From an uncultured Pseudomonadota bacterium (lineage in GTDB: Bacteria > Myxococcota_A > UBA796 > SXON01), in contig CAIMSU010000065.1 of assembly GCA_903844155.1 (NCBI GenBank), positions 1 to 60,432 of the forward strand: a stretch of 60,432 bases of DNA, read 5' to 3'. The number at the start of each line of letters is the position of its first letter. The stretch's first letter is position 1. The notes under the pieces are model-generated. The model did not search any database, was not told the origin of the DNA, and was given only the letters and a program-made list of their open reading frames with translations. The translations under genes and the position numbers were made by a program. Positions 52,703 through 60,432 of this stretch are shown here, in pieces.

Positions 52703-53340
52703 AGCCGGACCACCACGTCGAGGTTCACGGCTGTCGGGTGATAGAGCTGGTTCGACGGCTTGATCTCGTTGCCCTGCGAGTCCCACCCCTGGTAGTTGGG
52801 CGCCAGGTCGACGTAGAACCGTTGCAGCGCCTCCAGTCGCAGCCCGAACCTATCGGCGAGGAACGCCTCGAACGTCACGCCGACGACGGGACCGAACTCC
52901 AGGGACCAGGCTGGTTTTGCAGCCTGGACCACGGGGTTCCCCTCCGGCCCGGACGAGGCGTCCCAGTGGGTGATGACGATCGCCGTGGCACCGGCGGTGA
53001 CGGTGGGCCACAGTGTGAGCTGGCGTTCGTGCGGCTGTTTCCATGGGCTCGCGATGCCGAGCAGCTCGAGGGAGCCGGCTTCGCGGTCGATGGGGGTGGA
53101 GAAGTTGGATTGATCCATCCCGATCTGGAGGAGGGTCAGCGTCAGCCCGGTGAGATCGCCGGTCGGGGTGTGCGGAAATGCGGCATAGACACCTGCTTCC
53201 ACCCCGAAACGCTCCGCGAAGGTCGCCCGCCCGAACGCCCGCGCCCCAAACGGTGACACGTACTGGTTCTGCGCGTCCCGCACCCCCACGCCGACGTCCA
53301 CATCCGCCCCGCGCGCGAGGCTGGCGAGCAGGAGGAACAA
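52699..53340 (-). CDS. Secreted barrel-like protein, first of three
   Basis: 213 residues from a TTG at 53340 with GGAG six bases upstream, which gives a signal peptide (MFLLLASLARGADV). A longer start at 53421 would read into the hairpin at 53417-53461 and is less likely. Beta strands alternate through the protein (FGVEAGVYAAFPHTPTGDLT, PAWSLEFGPVVGVTFEAFL, FGLRLEALQRFYVDLAPN), and it ends VNLDVVVRL. Probable outer-membrane barrel; the operon of three similar genes suggests one apparatus or a family of paralogues. Confidence 0.6.
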   Translation of the reverse strand: MFLLLASLARGADVDVGVGVRDAQNQYVSPFGARAFGRATFAERFGVEAGVYAAFPHTPTGDLTGLTLTLLQIGMDQSNFSTPIDREAGSLELLGIASPWKQPHERQLTLWPTVTAGATAIVITHWDASSGPEGNPVVQAAKPAWSLEFGPVVGVTFEAFLADRFGLRLEALQRFYVDLAPNYQGWDSQGNEIKPSNQLYHPTAVNLDVVVRL

Positions 53341-53416
53341 CGCGGACTCCGGGTGCGCCAACGGTAGCACAACGCGCGCGGACTCGTCAGCGCTGCAACC
53401 AGCGGGCGTTACAATC

Positions 53417-53461
53417 CTCATCCCGCATTTCGTATCCGAAGGATACGAAATGCGGGATGAG
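53417..53461. repeat. Perfect 21-bp palindrome with GAA loop
   Basis: Arms at 53417-53437 and 53441-53461 pair perfectly (core TTTCGTATCC/GGATACGAAA); after one mismatch, CAAT/ATTG (53412-53415, 53463-53466) extends the stem. It lies in the 268-nt gap downstream of the sulfotransferase-like gene and upstream of the barrel operon. No T-run. The rest of 53341-53608 shows no gene. Confidence 0.8.
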
Positions 53462-53608
53462 CATTGTTACCGGGGGCAGACGGACAGGGTGGGCCGGAAA
53501 ACCCGCTGGCTGAACGGGGGCAGATGTTCAATGGAGCGGGAGCGACGTGGCGGACGTTGGGAGGCGCGCCGATGAGCCCCGAAGAAAGCCGAAAACCCCG
53601 CCCCCGGC

Positions 53609-54241
53609 TCAAGACTTCCCGAGCTTGTCCTTGCGATTCCGATACAACTCCCCGTCGACCGCAGCGACCATCGCCTTCTCGTCGAGCTTGCCGCCGAGGA
53701 AGGTGTTGAGCGTGGCGGCCGTGGCGGTCGGGTTCTTGACGGTGTCGTCGTAGCGGATCTCGACGGTCTGCCAGTTGGGCTTCTTGCGCGTCATGATCCG
53801 CACGCTGGCGATGTGGTTGAGGTAGGCCTCGCGCATCGCGGCGTCGTCGCTGGTGTCGACCTCGTTGCGGTGCGCCAGCATCTTGTTCTGCGAGGCCAGG
53901 ACCTCGTCGAGGTCGCGACGCATGAAGACGATGCGGTAGTCGTTGTCGGGCGGGAGATCCTTGAGGAGAAAGCTGATGATCTTGATGACCTTGCCCCGCG
54001 CGTCACGCAAGTAGGACTTGTCGGTCTCCTTCTCCAGGTTCTTGACCCGCTCGTACTCGTAGTAGCCCTTGGGGTTGTCGATATCGGCCGTGCGAACACC
54101 GTCTTCCATCACCTTGATGCCGCCGGCCTCCAGCATCTTCATCATCATCGACGTGCCGGAGCGGGGCAGGCCGGAGACGAGGATGATGGGCTCGCCCTGG
54201 GGAGCGGGCTTGAGGCCGAACAAGTCCGTGAGAAACGACAT
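53609..54241 (-). CDS. Sulfotransferase-like P-loop protein
   Basis: 210 residues. The N-terminal ILVSGLPRSGTSMMMKMLEA carries the 5'-phosphosulfate loop (PRSGTS) of sulfotransferases; IVFMRRDLDEVLASQNKML is the second family motif (RDP-like region that binds the 3'-phosphate). No signal peptide or membrane segment, so it is cytosolic or peripheral. It would transfer sulfate from PAPS to an unknown acceptor, if active. Last gene of the minus-strand cluster that includes two alkaline-phosphatase-type proteins. Confidence 0.75.
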   Translation of the reverse strand: MSFLTDLFGLKPAPQGEPIILVSGLPRSGTSMMMKMLEAGGIKVMEDGVRTADIDNPKGYYEYERVKNLEKETDKSYLRDARGKVIKIISFLLKDLPPDNDYRIVFMRRDLDEVLASQNKMLAHRNEVDTSDDAAMREAYLNHIASVRIMTRKKPNWQTVEIRYDDTVKNPTATAATLNTFLGGKLDEKAMVAAVDGELYRNRKDKLGKS

Positions 54242-54274
54242 GGGGAGGGCTCCGCGCGCCCGCGTCTAACGCGC

Positions 54275-54718
54275 TCAGCGCTCGTGGACCGTCGGCGTTG
54301 GAGCGGTCACTGCTTTGGGGGCCGCGGCGGCATCGGTAGCCACGCGTTCGTAGAGGTAGATGACGCCGTCGAACGTGTCGCGCATCGCCCAGGCCTGCGA
54401 CGTGTAGTCGGGGAGCGTGCTCGCGCGAGTGATGCCGCTGGTCAGCGCGTTCTGGAGGCCGGGGCAGGTGCCGAGGTGCTGGGCGAGGTCGGTCGCGGCG
54501 CCGAGGTACAGCCGGTAGCAGGCCGGGCGGTTGCCGGCGTTGTAAAGTGGAGCGCCAACCTGGATGGTGTCGTCGATGGTGGTGACGGCGAGGGCGAGGT
54601 CCTGGCCGGTGCAGCCGGCGAGCGTCGCCATGTCGAGGATCGGCACGGTGGGCCGATCCGGAGGGGTGACGACGACGGGTTTGGCGTTGGCGGCGACGAG
54701 GAGGGGGAGGAGGTACAT
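54275..54718 (-). CDS. Secreted Cys-containing protein of unknown function
   Basis: 147 residues. Signal peptide (MYLLPLLVAANAKP), then three Cys residues and the stretch TIQVGAPLYNAGNRPACYRL, which I recall as recurring in uncharacterised secreted proteins (YNAG...CYRxYxGA). Helical, Ala-rich, with a disordered Pro/Thr tail. No enzyme motif seen. Located between the membrane protein (15 nt upstream) and the sulfotransferase-like gene (33 nt downstream), so probably in the same operon. Confidence 0.62.
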   Translation of the reverse strand: MYLLPLLVAANAKPVVVTPPDRPTVPILDMATLAGCTGQDLALAVTTIDDTIQVGAPLYNAGNRPACYRLYLGAATDLAQHLGTCPGLQNALTSGITRASTLPDYTSQAWAMRDTFDGVIYLYERVATDAAAAPKAVTAPTPTVHER

Positions 54719-54733
54719 CTGCCCCGATAACGC

Positions 54734-55546
54734 CTACAGTTCGACGCCGAGCGGCTTCGACAGCAGGAAGCCCGAGCCGAGGGAGAACAGGAAGAACCAG
54801 CCGAGGACGCCGTCTTCCCCGTCCGGGAAGAACGTCAGCTCGCGGTTCGGGACCTTCGTGCTGATGGTCTGAAAGGCGGAGTCCGACGGCAGCGGCGCCT
54901 CGGCGGGGTAGAGGATCGCTTCCCAGGTGTTCGTGCGTTGGACCGGGATTTTCCGCGGTTCGCCGCCGAACGCGATGGTCTTGGACTCAGCGTCGGCGCC
55001 ATCCTTCACGGTCACGACGTAATCGCCCGGGGCGTCCGCTTTGAGCCGCCACACCGCCATCCCGTCAGGCGTGGCCACCGGGCCGGCGTCGACCGTCAAG
55101 CCCTTCGGCACGTCCAACGTCACGTCCTTGGAGGCGCGGCCGGGCGCCATCGTGACTTCCAGCAGCGGCGTCGCGTCTGCGGGCAGGGGCGCGTAGGCGT
55201 AGTGCGCGACCAGCTCGACGAGCACAGCGGTCATCGGCGGCATCATGACAACGGCAGGACCGAGGTTGTAGCCGAGGTAAAGCCCGTTCTGCGCCATCGC
55301 GCGCGCGGTCGAGACGAGCACGCCAACGAGATCGTCCTTGTACAGCACGATCTCGAGGAGGTGGACCTGGATGCCGTTCTTGGCGGCGGCGATGCCCTTC
55401 TGGTTGGAGACCTTCTTGTAGACGAGGAGCGCGGCGATGCCGGCGGCGACCGGCCAGATCAGCAGGTCAAACGCGGCGAGCCGATGGCCGAACGGCGCCA
55501 GGATGACGTCGAAGACGGTGTTCAGGAAGGCGATGAGCGACGTCAC
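54734..55546 (-). CDS. Inner-membrane protein of unknown function
   Basis: 270 residues from a GTG at 55546 that shares its G with the stop of the small gene before it (TAGTG). Two membrane segments near the start (LLIWPVAAGIAALLVYKKVS) and another at about 90-115 (YLGYNLGPAVVMMPPMTAVL) enclose a cytosolic loop KGIAAAKNGIQVHLLEIVLY. This layout loosely recalls Oxa1/DUF106-type membrane proteins, but I cannot confirm it. A beta-rich outer domain of about 120 residues and a final hydrophobic segment (LGWFFLFSLGSGFLL) follow. Confidence 0.6.
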   Translation of the reverse strand: MTSLIAFLNTVFDVILAPFGHRLAAFDLLIWPVAAGIAALLVYKKVSNQKGIAAAKNGIQVHLLEIVLYKDDLVGVLVSTARAMAQNGLYLGYNLGPAVVMMPPMTAVLVELVAHYAYAPLPADATPLLEVTMAPGRASKDVTLDVPKGLTVDAGPVATPDGMAVWRLKADAPGDYVVTVKDGADAESKTIAFGGEPRKIPVQRTNTWEAILYPAEAPLPSDSAFQTISTKVPNRELTFFPDGEDGVLGWFFLFSLGSGFLLSKPLGVEL

Positions 55547-55749
55547 TAGGAGATGTACCCGAGGCCCTTCAGCTTGTTGCGGATGTCGGCGTCACCCTTG
55601 ACGTCCTCAAAGTGCAGCATCTCCTTCTCGAGGATCTGCGTCACGAATTCGTCGACCGTCGCGTAGCCGGCGACGTCCGCGATCTTCACGATCCGCGCGT
55701 GCAACTCCTTGTCTACCTTGACGCTGACGGTCTTTCCGAAGCCAAACAT
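55546..55749 (-). CDS. Small ribbon-helix-helix-like protein
   Basis: 67 residues. It begins MFGFGKTVSVKVDKELHARI, a beta strand followed by a helix, and continues ADVAGYATVDEFVTQILEKE, which is the strand-helix-helix pattern of ribbon-helix-helix proteins. It ends KLKGLGYIS. Such proteins often bind DNA as dimers. It lies between a phosphodiesterase-type gene (48 nt upstream) and the membrane protein it overlaps. It could be the operon's regulator or an accessory protein. Confidence 0.65.
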   Translation of the reverse strand: MFGFGKTVSVKVDKELHARIVKIADVAGYATVDEFVTQILEKEMLHFEDVKGDADIRNKLKGLGYIS

Positions 55750-55797
55750 GCGAAACTCCTTTGTGAATGCGTAGGGGCGCGATTCATCGCGCTCTCT

Positions 55798-57924
55798 CTA
55801 ATAAATCGACTTGCCGGTCATGCCGGTCGCGGGGTCTACGTGAAAGTGCTTGAGCACGGTCGCGGTGACGTCAAGCAGCCCGTACCCGCCCGCAGGCGGC
55901 AGGGGCTCGTTGGAGAAGATGACGCCGGGGACGACGTCCGGGTCCATCAGGTGGTTGCCCGACCAACGCGACGTGTTGTCCGTGAGCTCCTCGGTGCCGA
56001 TCTCCCCAAGGGTGGACTGGTCGGAATTGCCATAGCCGATGTCGAAGCCGACGATCAGATCGGGCGCTTCGGCCTCGCGCTGCTTGCTGTAGATGTCCTT
56101 GGACCGCGCCATCTTCCGGACGACCACGTGGCCGTCCTTGGGGTCGCGCTGGGCGAGCAGCTTGTCGCTGATCGCCTTCATCACCGCGTCGGCGTCCGCC
56201 GGGGCGACGATGCCCTGACCCTCGCGCCCCGTCTCGTTCAGATAGATGGCGTTGAACCCGATGTTGTAGGCCTTGGTCTTGGACCAGTCCACGTCGTCCG
56301 TCGGGATGGACCCGGTGGTCTTGCCAGCCTTCATCACGAGGTAGCCGTTGTCCCGGAGCCAGGTGTTGAGGTGCACGTCGCGGGTGTAGGGTTGGAAGCC
56401 GTGGTCGGACATCAGTAGGAACGAGCTGCCTTTTGGCAGGTTGTCGATGATGTCGCCCGCGAGCGAGTCCACGTGCTCGTACATGTGCTCGATGTCAAGC
56501 TTGTGCTTTGCGGCGGATTTTTCCTCCCACGCGGGGTGGTGTGGGGCGTCCGCGTACTTGGGATCGCCGTGCCGCCAGAGCATGTGGCACTGCAGGTCGA
56601 TGTCGGAGACGTACATGAACGTCATCGCGCCGTGGCCGTCGTGGTCGCCCTTGAACCGGGCCAACGCCAATTCCATCATGTTTCGCGTGTCCTGCTGCAC
56701 GAGCGCGACCTGCCTGATGTAGTCATCGTCGTCGAACATGCCGTCCTTGAGCGCGTTCGTCTCCTCCGGCATGCCCTGCGTGTAGAAATTCCCGAGGATG
56801 TCCGAGAGGTCTTCCGACCACGTCTTCGGCGTGGAGATCTGCTGCGCTGGGTTGGACGGCACGAAGTTCACGGGCGAGGCGTACACCGCAAACCCGGGCC
56901 CCTTCGGGTCCTCCCCCGCGCCCGGCTTGAGCTGTTTGGCGTAGAACCGGACCATGCCGTCGTAGCTCACAACGCCGTGGGGCAGGCCCTCGTAGCTGAC
57001 CTTCATCCAGTCGGACCACTCGCCTTCTTTGACGAGAGCGGTGTCGTCACCGGCCTGGATGTAGATGGAGGTCCGGTCCTTGTCGAGCCAGAACGTCACG
57101 CCGGCGGTCAGGTAGTTGTTGTCGGTGATCTCCGCGTCCGGCGCGATGTGGAAGAGGTCCGGCGGCCCTTTCAACGTGCCATGGACGTTGTCGACAACAC
57201 CGTCGCCATCGAAGTCCTCGACGGTCACGACCTCGATGTCGCCCTTGAGCTTGGAGCCGTCGGGCTTTGTCGGGATGGGCTTGTCGGTGAACCAGGTGTA
57301 GACGCCGTAGCCGCCGCGCATGTCGGAGGTGCCCATGCCGGAGAGCGTCTTCGCGCCGGAGTCGGGCACCGGGTAGTTGCCGGGGATGCGGTAGATCTCG
57401 GTGTCGACGCCGGCTTTTTCGAGCAGGTCCCAGAACGGGACGCCGCCGCGGTTGTTGGAGACCGCACCGCCGCTGATGGGGAAGTAGGTGTCGCCGATCT
57501 CGATGGCTTTGGTGGGGTCGGTCGAGGGCGGTGTGGCCGAGGAGATCGGCTTGTAGGTCTTCGGGTCGCGGTGGACGAAGTCGAAGATGCCGTGTCCGCC
57601 GGGATCCATGCCGGTCACGAAGCTCGACCAGGCGACGGGCGACTGCGGCGGGTTGACGGTGGCGAGGCTCTCAAAACCGCCTGCCTTCGCCAGCTTTGCG
57701 AGGTTGGGCAGCTTGCCCTCGTCGATCAGCCGCTGCGTGATGACGGGGTCCATGCCGTCCACGCCGAGGATGAAGACACCGGGGACGTCGGGGGGCTTGG
57801 GGTGGCAGGCGGCGAGGAGGGTGAGGAGCCCGCCGAGAATGCCGAAACGAACGCCCCCTCCCCCCTTCGGGGGGAGGTGTCGCGGAGCGACGGAGGGAGG
57901 TGCCTCAAACCGCGACATGGTCAA
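55798..57924 (-). CDS. Alkaline-phosphatase-superfamily phosphodiesterase/phosphatase, lipoprotein
   Basis: 708 residues. Lipoprotein signal with lipobox LAAC (TLLAACHPKP) after an unusual N-terminal stretch, PPSVAPRHLPPKGGGG, encoded by a hairpin repeat. The enzyme core starts with FILGVDGMDP (metal ligand Asp), then SPVAWSSFVTG with the likely Ser/Thr nucleophile, MSDHGFQPYTRDVHLNTWL (Asp and His ligands) and SGNHLMDPDVVPGV. The family includes nucleotide pyrophosphatases and phosphodiesterases. It would act in the periplasm. Overlaps the next gene upstream by 20 nt and is its paralogue. Confidence 0.85.
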   Translation of the reverse strand: MTMSRFEAPPSVAPRHLPPKGGGGVRFGILGGLLTLLAACHPKPPDVPGVFILGVDGMDPVITQRLIDEGKLPNLAKLAKAGGFESLATVNPPQSPVAWSSFVTGMDPGGHGIFDFVHRDPKTYKPISSATPPSTDPTKAIEIGDTYFPISGGAVSNNRGGVPFWDLLEKAGVDTEIYRIPGNYPVPDSGAKTLSGMGTSDMRGGYGVYTWFTDKPIPTKPDGSKLKGDIEVVTVEDFDGDGVVDNVHGTLKGPPDLFHIAPDAEITDNNYLTAGVTFWLDKDRTSIYIQAGDDTALVKEGEWSDWMKVSYEGLPHGVVSYDGMVRFYAKQLKPGAGEDPKGPGFAVYASPVNFVPSNPAQQISTPKTWSEDLSDILGNFYTQGMPEETNALKDGMFDDDDYIRQVALVQQDTRNMMELALARFKGDHDGHGAMTFMYVSDIDLQCHMLWRHGDPKYADAPHHPAWEEKSAAKHKLDIEHMYEHVDSLAGDIIDNLPKGSSFLLMSDHGFQPYTRDVHLNTWLRDNGYLVMKAGKTTGSIPTDDVDWSKTKAYNIGFNAIYLNETGREGQGIVAPADADAVMKAISDKLLAQRDPKDGHVVVRKMARSKDIYSKQREAEAPDLIVGFDIGYGNSDQSTLGEIGTEELTDNTSRWSGNHLMDPDVVPGVIFSNEPLPPAGGYGLLDVTATVLKHFHVDPATGMTGKSIY
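57857..57877. repeat. GC-rich palindrome inside the phosphodiesterase N-terminus
   Basis: A 9-bp stem CCTCCCCCC/GGGGGGAGG with loop TTC, nearly the same as the hairpin at 9664-9683. Here it is translated, and produces the Pro/Gly-rich segment before the lipoprotein signal. Next to it TCGC-GGA-GCGA forms a second small hairpin (57880-57890). Confidence 0.7.
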
Positions 57925-60256
57925 CGCTCCACGCCGCCGTCTGCGACACCAGCGCGCCCGGAGCGGACCCCGATTGCGCCAGCGATTTGGGGTCCAGCAG
58001 GCCGCGCGTGGTCGCCCCCTCAGCCGCCTCGCCCTTCGCGGAGAAGATCATCTTCCCCTGCATGTAGTCGGGCGGCTTCTGGCCGAACAACCGAAGGATC
58101 GAATAGGGGATGTCCACGAGCCGCGGCTGCTTCGCCACGATCGGACGGTTGCAGAAGAACACGCCGGGGACGATGGAGGGGTCCACGCAGTGGTCGCCCG
58201 ACCAGGACTTGGTGTTGTCGCTGAAAATGGCGGTTGGAACTGCGCCCGTCGCGCAATCCCAACTGTGGCGATAGCCCCCCTCGTAGCCGACGAGCAGGTC
58301 CGGTGCGTCGAACTTCTGCGGGCCGTCAAAGTACTCGGTGGCGATCTCCACGCGGCGAATCGCCCTTTTTCCCGTCGAGGGGTCGATGAGCTGCTCGAGT
58401 CCCCGCGCGATCGCGTGGGTCACGCGCTTGTACTCCTCGCCCTCGGTGACGATCCCGCTCTGCTCGCGCCCCTTGCGGTTGATGAAAAGGCCCGTCAAAC
58501 CCATCGCAAACGCCTGCGTCCGCGACCAGTCCACCTTCTCGAACCAGTCGCCCGACGTGTCGGCTCCGGGGAGCAGGTTGAGGAACCCGTTCTCCTTCAA
58601 CCACACGTTCAGGTTGACGCCCCGCCGGAAATTCGTGAACCCGTGGTCGCTGATCACCATGACGACGGTGTTCGGGTCGTCGCCGACCTGCGCCTGCAGC
58701 TTTCCGAGCACGCCGTCCATGTGCACGTACGCGCGCTCGATCGCGTTCGCATAGGCGCCCGTCGTGGGCTTGCCGGCGTTCGCCGGGTGGTCCGGGTCCA
58801 GGTAGCGGTAGAACATGTGCTGGATGCGGTCCGTCGTGTCGAAAACCGTGGTCACAAGACCGGTCTTCACGCGGCTGACGGCGTCAAAGAACATCTTCTC
58901 GCGCTCGGAGCAGATGTCCATCGTCGCTTCGAAGAACGCTTTTTCGTCGATGACGCGCTCGTTCAGGGCCCACGTGTCCTCGGCGAGGCCAAGCGTGGCG
59001 TACGAGCCGAACTTTTTCGCGAGGTACACCGCGTACACAGACGGGTGGCTGATCGGCATCGCCGGGTTCTCCGGATCGATGTGGATCGGCGTCATGTAGA
59101 GCCCGACCTCGGGCTCAATGCTCGTGAGGTAGAACCTGGCGATCCCGGCGACAGAAACGGTCGGGGCGGCGGGGAACGTCAGCGTCACCCATGGCGAGTA
59201 CGTCTCGTGGAGGAGCACAAGCGGCTCGGCCACGCCCTCGATCTCCATCGTGACGCTCTTCTTGTCCGGGCTCACCGTCAGCGTGATCGGCAGGGTCATA
59301 CGGGGCGAGCCCTTGACCATGCCGTTGTCGGGCCCGACGATGCGGGAGCGGATGCGGCTCGGGTTCTTCGCATCTCGGCGTAGAACCGTCTGTTCGCCGC
59401 CGGTGAACGCGGGGACGCCGTCGTCCGTCTTGGTGGAGAAGAACGCGAAGGTGCCCTGACTGCCGCGCAGATCGGGCACGCACATGCCGGAGAGGAGGAG
59501 GCCGCGGAACTTGACAGGCGGGAACGTGATCGGGACGCGCTGGATGATGGAGAAGATGTGCTTCTCCCCCAGCAGTTTCCAGAACGCCGTGCTCTTCTGC
59601 AGCAGCGTGATCTCGGGGCTGCCGAGCGGGATGATGTACTTCCCGATGTTGACGACACGCTTGGCCTCGCCGATGTGCGTCGAGGACAGCAGCGGTGCGT
59701 AATTACAGGGGTCGCGGGTGAGGAAGTCGAAGATGCCGTGCCCCGACGCGTCCGTTCCGGTCGTGAACGTGGACCACGCGACGGGCGACATCGACGGGTT
59801 GGACGTGTCCAGCGTCCGAAAGACGCCTTTCTCGGCGAGCTTCCGGAAGTTGGGGAGCTTGCCCTCCTGCATGAACTTCGTCGCCAGACCAGGGTCCATG
59901 CCGTCGAGGCCGAGGACGATGATCCGCTTGGCAGCGGCGTTCTTGAAGGGGTTGCCGACGGTCAGCATCTTCCAGGTGAAGGTGATCGGCCAGAGCAGGA
60001 TCGTGCCGATCGCCAAAAAGAACGCGGCGATGAGCGCCATGAACGAGCCGGCGAAGGCAAAGCCGGCGCCAGGGCCGATGTAGGCCTGCGCGGGGCTGGT
60101 GTAGAAGACAAGGGCGAGGAGCACCACGCCGAGGGCTGTACGCCGAACCGACGGGCGGCGAGGTGCGGCCGCGCTGGAGGAGTAGTGCATCGACGGTGCA
60201 GGCGTGATGCGCGTCTCCGGCGCCAAAGCGGTCGCCGAAGCTGTGCGGATGGGCAT
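57905..60256 (-). CDS. Alkaline-phosphatase-superfamily enzyme, membrane-anchored
   Basis: 783 residues from the ATG at 60256; an internal ATG at 60190 is possible. A signal or membrane segment (RRTALGVVLLALVFYTSPAQ) is followed by a second hydrophobic segment (AGSFMALIAAFFLAIGTILL). The enzyme core has IIVLGLDGMDPGLATKFMQE, SPVAWSTFTTG (nucleophile), VISDHGFTNFRRGVNLNVWL and SGDHCVDPSIVPGV, matching motif for motif the lipoprotein gene downstream. It therefore acts outside the inner membrane but anchored to it. First gene of a minus-strand cluster. Confidence 0.87.
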   Translation of the reverse strand: MPIRTASATALAPETRITPAPSMHYSSSAAAPRRPSVRRTALGVVLLALVFYTSPAQAYIGPGAGFAFAGSFMALIAAFFLAIGTILLWPITFTWKMLTVGNPFKNAAAKRIIVLGLDGMDPGLATKFMQEGKLPNFRKLAEKGVFRTLDTSNPSMSPVAWSTFTTGTDASGHGIFDFLTRDPCNYAPLLSSTHIGEAKRVVNIGKYIIPLGSPEITLLQKSTAFWKLLGEKHIFSIIQRVPITFPPVKFRGLLLSGMCVPDLRGSQGTFAFFSTKTDDGVPAFTGGEQTVLRRDAKNPSRIRSRIVGPDNGMVKGSPRMTLPITLTVSPDKKSVTMEIEGVAEPLVLLHETYSPWVTLTFPAAPTVSVAGIARFYLTSIEPEVGLYMTPIHIDPENPAMPISHPSVYAVYLAKKFGSYATLGLAEDTWALNERVIDEKAFFEATMDICSEREKMFFDAVSRVKTGLVTTVFDTTDRIQHMFYRYLDPDHPANAGKPTTGAYANAIERAYVHMDGVLGKLQAQVGDDPNTVVMVISDHGFTNFRRGVNLNVWLKENGFLNLLPGADTSGDWFEKVDWSRTQAFAMGLTGLFINRKGREQSGIVTEGEEYKRVTHAIARGLEQLIDPSTGKRAIRRVEIATEYFDGPQKFDAPDLLVGYEGGYRHSWDCATGAVPTAIFSDNTKSWSGDHCVDPSIVPGVFFCNRPIVAKQPRLVDIPYSILRLFGQKPPDYMQGKMIFSAKGEAAEGATTRGLLDPKSLAQSGSAPGALVSQTAAWSVDHVAV

Positions 60257-60432
60257 GGCGCGCGTATAGCCGATCCTTCGCGGCTCCGCCCGGGCTCGTC
60301 GCGGGCACGCGAAGCCTGCTCGGGGCCGGGTTAGCCCAAGATGTGCGCGAACGCCGCGAATTCTCACATCCAAGCCTAGACAAAACATAGGTTCCGCCTT
60401 AGTAGTTGGTTGTTGAAACCCCCACTACGAAC
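60257..60432. other. Right-edge upstream region
   Basis: Noticeably more AT-rich than the rest near 60360-60432, so probably the promoter region of the minus-strand cluster. No gene, tRNA or terminator that I can support. Confidence 0.35.

Overview
The window is very GC-rich (clear GC bias at third codon positions) and looks like the chromosome of a myxobacterium-type organism (Myxococcota, formerly Deltaproteobacteria). The support is direct: two proteins end in MYXO-CTERM-like sorting tails (Gly-Cys-Gly-Cys, a hydrophobic segment, then Arg-rich end), one of them after a MopE-type DGDGDCND...CNGVDDNCDG motif; several secreted proteins carry Asp-Thr linkers; and many lipoproteins, a WD40-type Ser/Thr kinase and an ECF sigma/anti-sigma pair are present. 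I see no rRNA, tRNA or CRISPR array. About 46 protein genes are supported, plus three broken genes. Many starts are GTG or TTG, and adjacent genes often overlap as GTGA or ATGA.

Layout. 1-4194: a family of small signal-peptide membrane proteins with one intact and two decayed copies, around a two-gene secreted pair. 4195-9594: sialidase-like lipoprotein, sirtuin, and membrane or secreted unknowns, all on the plus strand. 9717-12273 (minus): MYXO-CTERM beta-helix protein and a LysE-type exporter, divergent from a MocR regulator (12372) with an operator-like repeat between them. 13822-19192: ECF sigma factor, anti-sigma factor, Ser/Thr kinase. 19291-22051 (minus): lipoproteins and a RIO kinase with a glycine-rich tail.

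22073-29837 (minus) is the most striking block: three genes joined by 4-nt overlaps. In order of transcription they encode a 1037-residue protein (PilZ, YcgR-like PilZ, LuxD-like hydrolase, SAM methyltransferase), a hybrid histidine kinase/response regulator, and a PAS-GGDEF-EAL protein with both active sites apparently intact. I infer a self-contained cyclic-di-GMP circuit whose receptor is fused to two enzymes. Divergent from it is a class A penicillin-binding protein.

32719-38800: a pilin-like protein coupled to a BKACE-type enzyme, a lipoprotein form of truncated hemoglobin, RpiB and membrane protein, and a 2-hydroxyacid dehydrogenase. 38862-39106 is a short mobile-element relic with IS21-like repeated ends. 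39159-47869: metallophosphoesterases, a second MYXO-CTERM protein, a DUF2071 protein and two polytopic membrane proteins (one DUF2079). 48095-53340: tricorn-like protease, a long inverted repeat, and three barrel-like secreted proteins in one operon. 53609-60256 (minus): two alkaline-phosphatase-superfamily proteins, a small ribbon-helix-helix-like protein, a membrane protein, a secreted Cys protein and a sulfotransferase-like protein.
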